Notes: a model not told the origin generated them from the letters alone. Shown: positions 10,218 through 21,295, counted from the stretch's first letter. The stretch is 64,000 nt of DNA from Solenopsis invicta (GCF_016802725.1 NC_052668.1:4694501-4758500), one strand, 5' to 3'. A program made the numbers and translations.

Positions 10218-13200
10218 TTAATCAATAAAGCCGTATGGAAGAGAATAATGATTATTAATAAATCTGCGTTTTACCAATACCGCCGCATATGTTTTTTTCT
10301 CTTCTCTTGTCACGATTTCGTGAAAAGCATTGCGACGAATTGCACTAAAACGCAGATTTATCGTGTGTTCCCTTCCTTGCTTTTCTTCATCTTCCTCTTG
10401 TCTTTCTCTTTCTAATATTAAATTTCTTATGCTATGGAAATTTACAAACCTAGAATTATTATAATTTAATGTTATACCCTTAACTTTACAAGTTTCACGT
10501 GTGATTCCATCCGGCGTACGAACCACATACGCATAAAATTTTGGGCCACCTGATACAAACGACTCGATGTAGCTACCGTTGCCAAAGCTTTTGAGTTCGT
10601 CTGTCATGTCACCCAGAAAATTTTCAGTACGAGGTTCGTACTCGTTTGGATCACCGCTACTCGAATATATACAAGAATCTGTATCGCAATATAATACACG
10701 CCTTTCTAATTTTTCTAAATAACTATACAATTTTAATCTAGCCTGTGCCGTTGTGTAAGCCGCGATCACGACGTTGGTAATCGGAGAAGCTACGACCGCT
10801 TCTTCTTGTAGCCGCCACGAGACATATAATACCTCGTCGTTGACAGGTAATATATCGGTTATCTCATGCTTGGGGCTAGTGAGCAAAGTTGCGAAACGTT
10901 GCGGCGCTTCAACGATCTCGGTAGTAGGAAGATTGGATCGTTGGCCGAATTTTCCCCAAAACGAATTTAAGCAAAGCTTCGCGACCGAACGTAAGCCTGG
11001 ATTACGAGAGATGTTGTTTTCATTAAGTACAATACCTTCGATTTCCTCGTATTCTCGAAGATATCGTGCTTTACTCTTGTCATCCACGTATTCGCTCGGC
11101 CATCCACTAGCTTCCTGCTTTAATTGTAAAAAGAAATTTATATATCCGGTAAACAATCCACCCTGCCTCGTATCGCGATCGTAGCGAGCGACATTGTAAT
11201 GCCAAATTTCACTCACTTGCCTTACGAGATAACTTTTCTCTACGGCTTTACGTAATTCACAAGATACCCATGTACCCTCTAATTCACGTTTGTCGGGGTG
11301 TTCGTGAGTGCACACGGACTGTGAAAACGCTTCGCAGCAACTCCGACACAACGCAAACAGCAATTTTCAGCGTACGCAATATGGGAGTACCGGATGAAAG
11401 AGATTGTGTGGTGGGAGTACTCGACACCGTACGAGACCTTCGACCCGAGTCGAAATTATACGAGGGTTCCTCACCGATTATCGACGAGCATTCTGCTCCG
11501 ATATAAATTTTAGGGTGACCAATCGGAAAAACACCTGTTTTTAATACGTAAGGATACAGAGAACACACGTCCACGTATCGTATTTTCTCCGTACCCTCCG
11601 TTATTTCGACGTGTTACAATTTCCGTACGGCCACCGAAAAACGCGTCGCGCGGATCGAGAGGTGCTGATTTTAATACAGGGTGATGTTCAAGAAAATCTC
11701 GCATCTCGTTGTTTGTCCGCATCTCTTGAACAAAAACGCGCTCCCATTTTTCTATCACACGGTACCCTCGTTTGCGAAGACGACATGTCGTTGCGATGGT
11801 TCTCTCGTAGCGTGAATCTATTGTATCGTCGGAATTGGTATTTAAAAGTTTCCTGTCACGGTTCACTTGGTAGCAAGTGGGGCAACCATGCCAGAAGCAC
11901 CCGTAAAATTGGAGAACAAAACGATGTGTTTCATCCCCCAATTTCATTTTGTAATAACCGTCGGCGCGGCTACCGGCGATCAAACGCTCACGTCCTCGCT
12001 CTGCATGGATTATGGGATGTCCGAGCTCATGCTCCATCCACACTAACCATTGCAAGGCTTTACGCAATTGTCTATCGACGTTTCTGTATCCTCCCGGAGG
12101 AATGATTCCTATTTCCCTCTCGCGCAGAAAGTTTTTTCAAAAAACTTTCATACACGTGGAAGCGATAGTCGTGTATTCTTTGAAAGGACACACTCCGCCG
12201 CGCTCTAAAAATATTTTCTGAAAAACTACACAATCACGCCGTAAAATATCTACGTCATTTCGGCAATAACGTGCAATTTCTTATTGGAAGTCAAAAATGA
12301 CATTTTTACTTGTCATTTCCGTATGCCATGCAAGAAATCGTTCGCGTTCATCAGGCTTCATTTGATCGGGGGAATAAAATCGTGCCTCAGGTAACGGGCC
12401 GACATACGTTTGATTCTCCACAGTGTTAAATAAATGCCTTTATCCGCCATATCCCTTAACCCAAAAGCTTTAGGTAGTTCGGATAATCGCATTGGCATAT
12501 AATTAACACTGTCGATGAACTTTGTATGCCCGACCGTCATCACGATAATCTTTGTCCCGTTCAAAGTTACCCTCGGCTTTTCCCTTATTGGCGATTTTTT
12601 GACTAGATATTTTAAAATAAATTGCGCGTTGAACGCTTTTGCATTGTGAGCGATACAGATAATATTTTTAAAATGTTTTGTCGGACGTGTCACAAAATCT
12701 ATAAATTGTTTTACCGGATCAATGTTGAATATAAATTCACGCGTTCCACACCAACGACACCGCACCGACATGTCGTCTATCGCCACGCAAGTCGCGCAAA
12801 TTTGCTGTGCCACACAGAGAGTTGGAACGTGTAACTTTACGTTCTCGGTTCTTTCGAGCGTCTCGTCCTATCGCGTTTCAAAATTGTAAAACACGAATGC
12901 GACAGCTCCCTTGACGACATTACCGTTCTCACCCTCGAGGTCATTAGCGTTTCTTTGTGCCTCTTTACGTATCGACGCAGCAGCACTCGTACCCTCGCCA
13001 GGGTCTTCTGCTACGACTCTACGTCAAAGAGGTTGCATGAAACACGAATGATTCAGGGTTGATGAGAACAACATGTCCTTCAATAGGCACTGTCACATTT
13101 GTGTCGCGAGTTAATTTTTATAAATCTATTACATATATCACAAATTTTAATTGAGTTGCAAACCGTTGATTTTTCCCCAACGATGCTCTCTATCAGGACG

Positions 13201-14262
13201 GTAACCAATGTTACATGCTACGCAATACCCTCCTCGTGAACCCGCGGCAGCTTTTAAATTTAATATCGGATTGTAATGGTGTCGATTCTCATAATACATT
13301 ATATTTAAAGTATACTGCAGTTCGCGACCGAGAGAGACGAGTATCGCGCGTCCGTCGTAGATCGGGTTTCCCCCGCGTCCGAAATCTTTGAAGCCGTAAA
13401 CCATTATAGCAATATTTTCATTGGTGAGATACTGTTGGAATTGTTGGATTTTGTGAATCCCACATCCTTCCTCCGGTATCACGATGCCAGCGTTCCTCGT
13501 TAATTCTATCGCGTAATCCCGTTGTAGCGAGGAACGTTGGAATCTTACGGCTTCCCACATTTCGTGACGCGGATTTCCACGCTTACAGTGGACTTTCGCG
13601 ACTACGAGCGAACGAGGAAAACACAAATTGTCATCGTTAATAATTTCTAATATAGATCGTTTGGCGACGTTCTCCCGCGTTAACTGATTTGACATTCTTC
13701 CACGACCCATCGGTACCGCGACGTTGAAAACCTTGGATGGTGAAAGTTTCCGCGATATCAATTCCGCTTGCGCTTTGTACTACCGAACTTACGAGGCCTC
13801 GTAAGTTAAGTCGCGCGCAGGACAAAACGATAATCCTGCCGGTCCGCGCGTCAAATCATTGGAAATAAAAGATAGGCCCACGTAATCCGTCGGTTCACTC
13901 GAGCCTATCGCGTATCTATAAATTTCACGGAACGTGTTTTCCAACCATTGCACGGTATTACTACCTTCCGGTACTGTCCGTATCGCGAAACTCGCCTCTC
14001 TCCCGAGTATTGCAAAATTTCTAAATCTACGCGCGTTTTCCGTCCGTAGCTTTATATAATAAAAGTCGTCGCCAACCTGATACTGCTGTTGTTGTTGTTG
14101 TTGTTGTTGCGGGTGCTGTTGCGACTGCTGCCGCTGCTGCTAACGTGGCTGTTGCGACTGACGTTGCTGCTGAGATCTTTGCTCAGTAACATTCTCCCTA
14201 GAATTTTGTATTTTAGCCACTTTGTCAAGTCCAGCGCCGATTTGAACTGAAAGATTAAACAT
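10218..14262 (-). pseudogene. polB: Polinton protein-primed DNA polymerase B, multiply broken
   Basis: Assembled by homology over about 1,345 codons. The start is ATG at 14262. The N-terminal region has a CAG/CAA glutamine tract (about 14082-14176) containing a TAG at 14140-14142. Then comes NDDNLCFPRSLVVAK (near 13620), typical of insect Polinton PolB. Exonuclease motif I reads FYNFET near 12885 and is followed by TAG. Motif II is IAHNAKAFNAQF (near 12640) and motif III YCRNDVDILRR (near 12255). Polymerase motif A is DVCSLYP (11560), motif B KLCLNSFWGKFGQR (near 10960) and motif C YCDTDS (near 10685). Frame changes or stops occur near 13.7, 13.1, 12.9, 12.3, 12.1, 11.5 and 11.3 kb. The enzyme would copy the element with a protein primer; this copy cannot be expressed. 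Motif I has Asn in place of the first catalytic Asp. Confidence 0.9.
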
Positions 14263-14422
14263 TCTTATTAATTATTACCGTTATTGTGTTTATTTAATTT
14301 TTTATTATTAATATGAGAAAACGTCAACAAAAGTTATATCATATGAGGTGACTCACCGAGTTACCGATGGAGACCCTTTTTTACCTCACGCCGCTAGTAG
14401 ATGGAGTATCACCAACTGACAT

Positions 14423-14714
14423 TGTGGGGACTAGCCACAATAATTTTAATGTTCGTTAGGACATTCGATTAATGAGTACGTTGATAGTCGAGTAACAACA
14501 CGAGTTTATTGATATGCACACGAATACATTATTACGCAACTTATCACTAGTTAACGCGAAGACGCGTAGGCTCGACGAGAGCTGACGAGAGAGTGTGTGT
14601 AACCACTACTAACTCAAACAAGTGAGCGACGGTGCAAGAAGGCAACGAGCGTGCCTGGCTTCCCTAGACTCTAACTCACTAGGCGGGTAGAGGGGGAACC
14701 AACCAGTCGCCACA
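14423..14714 (-). repeat. Probable solo LTR (292 bp)
   Basis: The ends form an imperfect terminal inverted repeat, TGTGGGGACT at the left and AGTCGCCACA at the right. On the minus strand an AATAAA (about 14511) sits in a typical LTR context. No internal genes adjoin it, so it would be a recombination product. No target duplication is evident (gacat versus ttcgc), which weakens the call. Confidence 0.5.
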
Positions 14715-15089
14715 TTCGCGTCCATACTTTCCGCCTACGTCGTAAAGTAAGATGGCGATGCGTTACAAAGTTTTCTGTTTTCTTCTTTTCTAAAACTGAC
14801 TTTCTTCTTCTCACACTTAATAACCTCATATTGTGCAAATATTGTGTAATAATAGCATTAAGAATTGACAAAAATTTTGAATAATCATGCTAAGATAAAG
14901 TTACGTAAAAAACAAAGTACTTTTATCGAAATAAAATTTCTAAGTAATATTTACCAATAATTAAATCTAAATGCAGGAAAATAAATATTTTACAATTATT
15001 TAAAAAATTAATGGATTCTTTATTTTAAAATATTATGATAAAAATATAATATTTTATACAATATTTTTTAAGATATAATTAGGAATAAT

Positions 15090-15330
15090 TGCACAATAAA
15101 AGAAAGAAAATGAAAGTAAGAAAAAAGTCAGAAGAAAAAGAAACAGAAGTCTCTCTCCAACTCTTTGCCATCTCGCTATCTGACGCAGGCTGAAAGGTTG
15201 GAGCGTATGACAATGGGTGGTGCTCGTTCTGCTGGCGGTGAAGTAAAAGATCCTCTGTAGGTTATGAGTCTTCTTTATGACGGTTTTCTTTTCGCAGATT
15301 TTATTTACCCTGATCCGAGAAAAAAAATGA
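15090..15330 (-). other. Possible last exon of the acidic-protein gene
   Basis: After the donor GACG|GTAAAT near 15409, the next AG near 15339 begins a minus-strand frame that stays open for about 270 bases in matching phase. It becomes Phe/Leu-rich, so the true end is unclear. Confidence 0.25.
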
Positions 15331-15391
15331 CGAACATGAAATATGTCGTCTAAAAATTATTTTATATTAGTTGAAAATAAAATGAAAATAA

Positions 15392-16731
15392 TTAATAATA
15401 ATAATATTTACCGTCATATTTGGGTGAAGGAACTCTCTCGTTTTCTTCTTCCTCTGGCTCCTCTTTCTCCTCCTCTTCCTCCTCATCCTGCTCTTCCTCC
15501 ACTTTATCCGAGCCGGAGCCGGAGCCACCATATTCTTGGTCATCATCTTCCGCCGCTTCTCCCTCTCCTACCTCTTCATTATCGTCGCCGTCTTCCTCTT
15601 CATCAACACCGTTTTCGTCTACATCCTGCTCTTCTTCTTCATTTTTGTCTTCTTCGTCATTATCATCTTCCTCTCTATTTTCCCCTTCTATTATTTTCCT
15701 TGCTTCTTCTTCTTCTTCCTCGTCTAAATTTTCATCTTCCTGCTTCTCTTCCTGTGACGGTCTCTCCCATCTTTCTCCTTCTCTCCTCATTTCCTCCCTC
15801 TCGTGTTCTTGCACTAGAAAAAAAAAAAAAAAAAATTTGATGAGAACAAAGTAAATTTAATTAATTCAGGTAAATATAAGATAGTTTTTGTCAAGATCTT
15901 TTTTTTTAATCTTACCTGGGGAATATAAATTTATATCGGATGGTGTTCCGTCATCTTCTACAACATCGTTCTCATCAACATCTAAAACATAATAATTTCA
16001 TTTATTATTATTATTTTATTAATATTATAACAATATTTTGTGATTTAAGAAATTTACCTGTTATATCGATGACAGGAATATTCCGTTGAGTGGGAATATC
16101 CTCCTCTGCATCCTCGACTTCAATTCGTGGTCTTCCTAGAAAATTTATATATTTTAAAATTTATAATTTACAACAAAAGTCGGCTTACGTCTCACGCCTA
16201 GTGAATGCTAAGCTACTTACGTGCGGGTACGGCGCCCTGGAGCTCCTCTTCCGAGCGACGCCGTCTCATCCCACTGCTCCGTTCAACCGGGAGCGCGGAA
16301 GGAGCTGACGGTAGCGTCGCATCGCGTGCTGCGGGTCTTTCATCTGAAAAATAAATATAATTAAAAATAATATTTAAAAATTTTTATATGATTTAATTTT
16401 ATATTGACTTACCTTATCGATTTTCTGCTTGACGCAGGAAGTCTGCTATCAGACCTCCCGCATCACTCTCGAAATGCCCGTTTGCGCGCCGCGTTTTAAC
16501 ATGATGCTGGAGAATATTCTTCAGCCTTGCGTCTCCACCGCAGAACCCCGTTCTGTGCATAATGCACAGCAATGTGCTGGAGCACTTACCCGCGAATTTA
16601 TTAAATAGCGCGTAATTTGAGGCATCATCGTCATATTTTAATTTATTAAAGTATTGTTTTTTTACGATTTTGCTTTCCCCATTACACGCTATAACAAAAA
16701 ATTTCGCAATAATGTCGCGCACCATTTTCAC
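15392..16731 (-). pseudogene. Unassigned multi-exon acidic-protein gene with stop at first splice site
   Basis: Exon 1 (16731-16413) encodes about 105 residues, including a Cys/His-containing part (CIMHRTGFCGGDARLKN), and ends at a strong donor AAG|GTAAGT. Further exons are predicted at about 16344-16222, 16136-16059, 15981-15917 and 15819-15409, each bounded by AG and GT. Reading phase is kept across every junction. The joined product is rich in Arg/Ser, then becomes a long Glu/Asp run (15400-15800). The only break is a TAA at 16414-16416, one base before the first donor, in frame with everything downstream. A possible last exon lies at about 15330-15100. No family is recognised. It could be a host nuclear protein, a pseudogene, or part of an unknown element. 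The acidic exon is low-complexity, so similarity searches need masking. Confidence 0.5.
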
Positions 16732-16739
16732 TTTTTTTT

Positions 16740-17444
16740 ATTTTACTTACACACGCGTGGTAGACGAAAACGCGTCTTACAACTTGAGAGTACGAAAGAC
16801 GAACTAACGCTAAGTTTTCATACAGCTCATCTTATAGTTTTTAGTTTTTATTATTTGGAAAAAATGTTACAGGGAAAACTTACCTCAATAACTCCACCTT
16901 TTCTTGACCTGATTGGAAATTTTCAAAAAAAGTCAGGAAGTAAAGTGAAAACTTTGCTAGATAACTTCACCTTCTCTCGAGCTGATTGGAAATTTTTATA
17001 AAAGCCCAGGAAGAAAAGTGAAAACTTAGATAACTCCACCTTCTTTCGACCAGTTTCGAGAATTTTCTCGAAAAGTTAAGAAAAAGAGACAAAAAATAAA
17101 TTTATCTTGTTTACGTCTCCGCTTTCTCCTGTCTTAAAATTCTTTACTCTAAGTAATATATCACTCCCACCTTCCTTTAAATTAAAAGATTTGTTTTTGA
17201 CCATAAATCCAACAAAAGATAATGTATTTTTCTAGAAATGCATTCAAAATTTATGTATCTTGTTTTTAGAATAGTAACCCATACTTATATCAAAGTACCG
17301 ACATTTTAGAAATTTGACTGACTGTATTGTTTCATTGAAAAATCCTAATGCACCTTGTTTGAACAAGTTAGAACAGGCTCTCCGTTAGTGCTACACAGTA
17401 GAAACTCACATAAAGTGAGAGACAAACTGCATTAAGAATTTATT
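16740..17444. other. Spacer between divergent gene candidates
   Basis: AT-rich sequence lies between the leftward acidic gene and the rightward ORF pair, and may hold both promoters. A roughly 70-bp unit is repeated with variation at about 16880-17080 (recurring 'gaaaactt' and 'ctccacctt' blocks). No gene was seen. Confidence 0.4.
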
Positions 17445-17446
17445 CT

Positions 17447-17590
17447 CCAGAAAATCTAGAAAATTCGAGAAAAATCTAAAAAATTCTAGAAAAATCTAAA
17501 AAATTCTAGACAAAATCTAGAAAATTCTAGAAAAATATAGAAAATTCTAGAAAAATCTAGAAAATTCTAGAAAAATCTAAAAAAAATTTT
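17447..17590 (+). repeat. Minisatellite, about 20-22 bp unit
   Basis: There are about seven degenerate copies of a unit like ATTCTAGAAAAATCTAGAAA. It sits just upstream of the ORF pair at 17814-18502. Confidence 0.85.
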
Positions 17591-17813
17591 AATTTCACAA
17601 TTACATGCGCAGTCACGTTTTTTGTAATGTCACAACGTCGCAATATCGTGACAACGCCGCGTACAGAGTCGACGTGGTTAACTATGATTTGAACTCGAAT
17701 TCACTCGAGTCTCCTCGTTCGAAGCGACAACCTCGTGGACAAGTAAGTCGGTATTTTTCCTGGTTAGCCGAGTGTTTTTTGCATTAATTTTATCAGACGA
17801 AAGAACAAAGAAG

Positions 17814-18137
17814 ATGGCCAACCAAAAAGTTATAATTATTAACTCTGGGAAACAATCGGCGGATCTCGATACAGCCAGGACGAGCGTCGACAAGAGGAGA
17901 AGCGAGCAATTTCATATGTTGCTGACAACATCATATGGACTTAACAACTCACATACGAAGAGGATTCATGTGGGTCTACAAACGACCAGCAAGGGGATCT
18001 TCGAGCCAGTGGTGAAATTAAGCGGAAACAACGCTGAAGGAGTATATTTCGATGTGGAGTTTTGGCAAGAATTTCAAGAAAACTTGGGGCTCATGAGCGA
18101 ATATTTGAGTGCCAATAATAAATTCAAGCCATCGTGA
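17814..18137 (+). CDS. Unassigned small protein, upstream ORF of an overlapping pair
   Basis: ATG 17814 in a good context (AAGATGG) opens 107 codons ending in TGA at 18135-18137. No stop or frameshift is seen. A likely 5'-UTR intron (donor GTAAGT at about 17741, acceptor CAG at about 17796) precedes it. The protein is hydrophilic, with LLTTSYG near residue 38 and a C-terminal GVYFDVEFWQEF block. The second ORF has a similar TTSYG block and a hydrophobic-aromatic tail, so the two may be diverged duplicates. The G-[VI]-x-[FL]-x-x-x-x-W pattern recalls PC4-type single-strand DNA-binding folds, but this is only an impression. The family is unrecognised. Confidence 0.5.
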   Translation: MANQKVIIINSGKQSADLDTARTSVDKRRSEQFHMLLTTSYGLNNSHTKRIHVGLQTTSKGIFEPVVKLSGNNAEGVYFDVEFWQEFQENLGLMSEYLSANNKFKPS

Positions 18138-18502
18138 TGAAAAATAATATTTCCATCATCTTTACCACATCCTATGGTTCGAAGTCGCTATTGCTGACGT
18201 GCAAGGAGAATGAAAATACCAACGTGGAGGTTGGAGATTCAGCACCGCCGGCGAAGAAGCGAAAAACCTATGCTGTAACAATTGTGATGCAGAAAACTAC
18301 CTTCCAGGGCTTGGAGAATCTAGTGAAGTGTGTGAATTGTTATTTGGAATATTTAAAATCTTTAATTAATGTTAATGAGTGCGCACAATATTTAATTAAA
18401 GAAATAGAACTGAAACTTCCCCGAAGCTACGTAGATCGTGACATTATAAAATTAACACTAAAAGGAAATTATAGTGAAATCGAGTGTACAGTCGTGAGCT
18501 AA
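18137..18502 (+). CDS. Unassigned small protein, downstream ORF overlapping as TGATG
   Basis: The ATG at 18137-18139 overlaps the stop of the preceding ORF by one base (TGATG), an arrangement used for termination-reinitiation in some viral and retroelement mRNAs. The 121-codon product starts with IIFTTSYG, has a lysine/arginine patch PAKKRK (possible nuclear signal) near residue 55, then a helical Leu/Cys region. The last few codons and the TAA come from the terminal repeat of a MITE (18489-18677), so the native C-terminus was probably different or longer. Transcription would be shared with the upstream ORF. Function unknown. Confidence 0.5.
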   Translation: MKNNISIIFTTSYGSKSLLLTCKENENTNVEVGDSAPPAKKRKTYAVTIVMQKTTFQGLENLVKCVNCYLEYLKSLINVNECAQYLIKEIELKLPRSYVDRDIIKLTLKGNYSEIECTVVS

Positions 18503-18677
18503 AAGGTTGCAACACATTTTCTTTAATTGTTTTTGAAATGTAGACTTGCTCATCAAACGGCGAACATAATTGGTTCTTACCTGTGGATCCAACCAATTAC
18601 GTTCGCGGATCAATGAGCAAGTCTACATTCCAAAAACCATCGAAGAAAATGTGTTGCAACCTTTTAGCTCACGACTA
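18489..18677. mobile_element. Tc1/mariner-type hairpin MITE, 189 bp
   Basis: CAGTCGTGAGCTAAAAGG at the left matches the reverse complement of the right end with one mismatch at the tip. The whole unit folds into one long imperfect hairpin, and TA flanks both sides (18487-18488, 18678-18679). This is the form expected of a non-autonomous mariner derivative. Confidence 0.8.
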
Positions 18678-18699
18678 TACGTACTCAAATTAAAGATTT

Positions 18700-19040
18700 A
18701 ACTTTTCTCGACATGTTCTTTAATATAATATTTTTGGAACTAACTTCGCTTTGCTTTGATGAAATTGTTAATATAATTTTGACAAATTATAGATCATAAC
18801 TCTGTACATAGTTTCATATTCAATAAAAACAATTGTGAAACGACATATTCAATTGAGTACTTTTTTAAAGTAAGAATGTACGTAAAATTGTTATATAAAT
18901 AAATGTTTTATTTTTGTAACTTTTAAATTTATACTATTTCTTTTACTCAACCTATACTCTTAATGTTAAGAATTTTTTCGTACGTTTTCAGCATTACTCG
19001 TCTTCGAAGCAGCGCAAAACGGATTTTTTTAAATTTTGTT
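18700..19040. other. AT-rich spacer, no gene seen
   Basis: Possible 3' flank of the ORF pair; AATAAA-like strings occur at about 18820 and 18899. Nothing else was identified. Confidence 0.5.
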
Positions 19041-19044
19041 ATGT

Positions 19045-19790
19045 CTAAGTAAAATTAAACAAAAATTATTTGAAAGAATATTCTTATAGAAACTATGAAA
19101 CGTAGCTTGCATGTTCATTCCTGTTTTACAGATTCAATAACGGTAAAAATTCTGTATTCTTAGCTGTCATAAATCAATCTCCTTTTGTAACATTCAAAAA
19201 TTAATATAAAAGAAACCTTAGAAAGTTTACTTTCTAAAACTATAAATCGAAACTCATGCTCATTCATGTTTTGTTAAATCCATAAAAAGACAAAAACATT
19301 ATATTGTTCCTAGTTGTCATAAATTATTCCCCTTTTGTAACATTGAAAAATTAATATAAAAGAAACCTTTGAAAGTTTACTTTCTAAAACTATAAATCGA
19401 AACTCATGCTCCTTCAGGTTTTGTTAAATCCATAAAAAGACAAAAACATTATATTGTTCCTAGTTGTCATAAATTATTCTCCTTTTGTAACATTCAAAAA
19501 TTAATATAAAAGAAACCTAAGAAAGTTTACTTTCTAAAACTATAAATCGAAACTCGTGCTCATTCATGTTTTGTTAAATCCATAAAAAGACAAAAACTTT
19601 ATATTGTTTATAGTTATCATAAATCACTCTCGTTTTTGTAGCTTTTCAAAATTTAATATAAAAGAAATTATTTGAAAAGATATATTATTATTATAAAAGA
19701 TATCTTTCAGAATCTACAAAACATATAATTATTCTTGTTTTATTAGATTCTGTAATGACAAAAATTTAGTATTGTTCCTTTATAGCATTT
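19045..19790 (+). repeat. Satellite with 150-bp monomer, about five copies
   Basis: The string 'ttaatataaaagaaacct' recurs at 19201, 19351 and 19501, exactly 150 bp apart. Diverged flanking copies lie near 19050 and 19653. Central copies are nearly identical and outer copies more diverged, a pattern expected from unequal exchange. Confidence 0.9.
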
Positions 19791-19799
19791 CTTTGTTAC

Positions 19800-20352
19800 C
19801 TTTCTTTTAAAATAAGTTTTTCTTTTACCTTTGAAAGAGTTACCAACTTTTGATTCGTAATCCCCGCTAGTACTTTATTCCTTCATCTTTTTTCTTATCC
19901 CACCCTTGCGGAGCCAACAAATTTTTCCCCCGAAATGTCAATTTCCTTTCAATCAACTCGTGGGCAACTATAGGAGCGACCAATCAACTCTTGGGCAGCC
20001 ATGGGAACTTCCAATCAGAACGCTCTACTCTCACCGAGTGACACCCAACCACATGCGTGCCTGCCATTCAAAGCGCTCCAGTCAGTACCGGGCCCCACCC
20101 CTCCCCACCATTTTACCTAATTCTCACTTAATTATCACCTAATTTTCATTTAATTATTACCTAATTATTAACTTTTGTCAGGGTCAGGACCCCCGCCGTG
20201 AGACCTTTTTCCTCCTTCCTCCGTCTGGGACCCAGGACCCCTGCTGTGTGACCCACTTTCCCACCCCTGTGACGTCATTTGTTTTGACGCCCCATATAGC
20301 TGCCCACATACTACTATTGCTGCAATGTTGCTGCAATTTTTTGTCTTGTATG
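19800..20352. other. Mixed-composition spacer, no gene seen
   Basis: Contains short internal repeats (CACTTAATTATCACCTAATT-like at 20110-20170) and paired CCCAGGACCCC-like strings near 20190-20240. No convincing coding frame. Confidence 0.5.
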
Positions 20353-20673
20353 GAATGGGTGACCGCTTGGAAATTTCCGAAAAAATATTCTCAAGATTTT
20401 TTTTTGCAAAAAATGTTTTTTAAAATGTTACACAAATATTGGTTTGTTTATTGGAATTATGTGGTGTAATATAATAATATTTATGTAAATATTTTGAAAA
20501 AATGGGATATTTCAATGCAATATTTCAAAAAGCGTTCATTTTAATGTTGTTGCAATTTTCTAACAATGTTGCAGCAACGTTTTGCAATCAAAATGCAATA
20601 TTACTATGTTTCAATGAAATCATTCTGCAATATTCCTGCAATCTTTCTATGCTGTATGAGTGTATGTATTTTG
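20353..20673 (+). repeat. Dispersed repeat, copy 1
   Basis: Begins GGGTGACCGCTTGGAAATTT and is matched along about 300 bp by 26532-26828. Ends in GCAAT-rich sequence. The class is unknown; the small ORFs within it are shared by both copies but look non-coding. Confidence 0.8.
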
Positions 20674-20724
20674 AAATCAAGATTCCCATATAGAAACACA
20701 TTAATCTATAATAAGCGAATCACT

Positions 20725-21295
20725 ACCCAATCAGCACACAATATTTTTTAAATGTTTTTTAAATATTTATTTAATATGAATTTTTCATTGTACAATTCAT
20801 TATAACAAAAATATCTATTAAATATTTATTAAATATTTATTTAACATTAATTAAATATTTAAAATAATGATTCAGAAAAAATATTTATTTAAAATTTATT
20901 TAACGTTTATTTAACATTTATTTAACATTAACTGAATATTTAAAATAATGATTTGGGAAAATATTTATTTAACGTTTATTTAACGGTTATTTAATATTTA
21001 TTTCACATTAATTTTTTATTTAAAAGACATTTTTTAAAAACATTAATTTAACATTTATTAAACTTTAATTTAATATTTATTTTACATTAATTTTTTATTT
21101 AAAAAAACATTTTTTAAAAACATAATTTAACATTTATTAAACATTAATTTAATATTTATTTTACATTAATTTTTCATTTAAAAAATATTTTAAAACTATT
21201 AATTTAAAATTTATTAAACATTAATTTAATATTTATTTCACATTAATTTATCATTAAAAAAAACATTTTTTAAAAACATTAATTTAACAATTAAT
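20725..21295 (+). repeat. AT-rich tandem array of TATTTAACATT-like units
   Basis: This is a long degenerate run of 'aatatttatttaacattaattt' units of varying length. It ends at the PLE boundary. A shorter relative starts near 26180. Confidence 0.75.

Larger units (their letters stand above)
1..14262 (-). mobile_element. Maverick/Polinton DNA element, decayed, left end outside window
   Basis: The element runs right to left and includes a protein-primed family B DNA polymerase (10218-14262), an FtsK/HerA-type packaging ATPase (8811-9527) and a small conserved Polinton-type protein (8516-8762, continued at 1-142). This gene set is diagnostic of Mavericks/Polintons, large self-synthesising virus-like DNA transposons that replicate with their own PolB and build capsids. 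Integrase, protease and capsid genes are not in the window and would lie left of base 1 if present. The terminal inverted repeat should lie right of 14262 but could not be identified because its partner end is not visible. An LTR element (143-8515) is inserted in it. All genes carry stops or frameshifts, so this copy is dead. Confidence 0.85.

Noticed and set aside
10774..11184. 136-codon plus-strand ORF
   Set aside because: Antisense of the PolB palm region, which has motifs B and C on the minus strand.
14263..14900. Terminal inverted repeat of the Polinton
   Set aside because: The other end of the element is outside the window, so no inverted match can be made; part of this region is better explained as a solo LTR.
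15343..15854. Plus-strand ORFs rich in Ser, Leu and Pro over the acidic exon
   Set aside because: They are the opposite strand of the Glu/Asp-coding repeat; the minus frame keeps phase across several introns, while these do not.
19045..19790. CRISPR-like array
   Set aside because: 150-bp monomers are contiguous with no spacers; it is a satellite in eukaryotic DNA.
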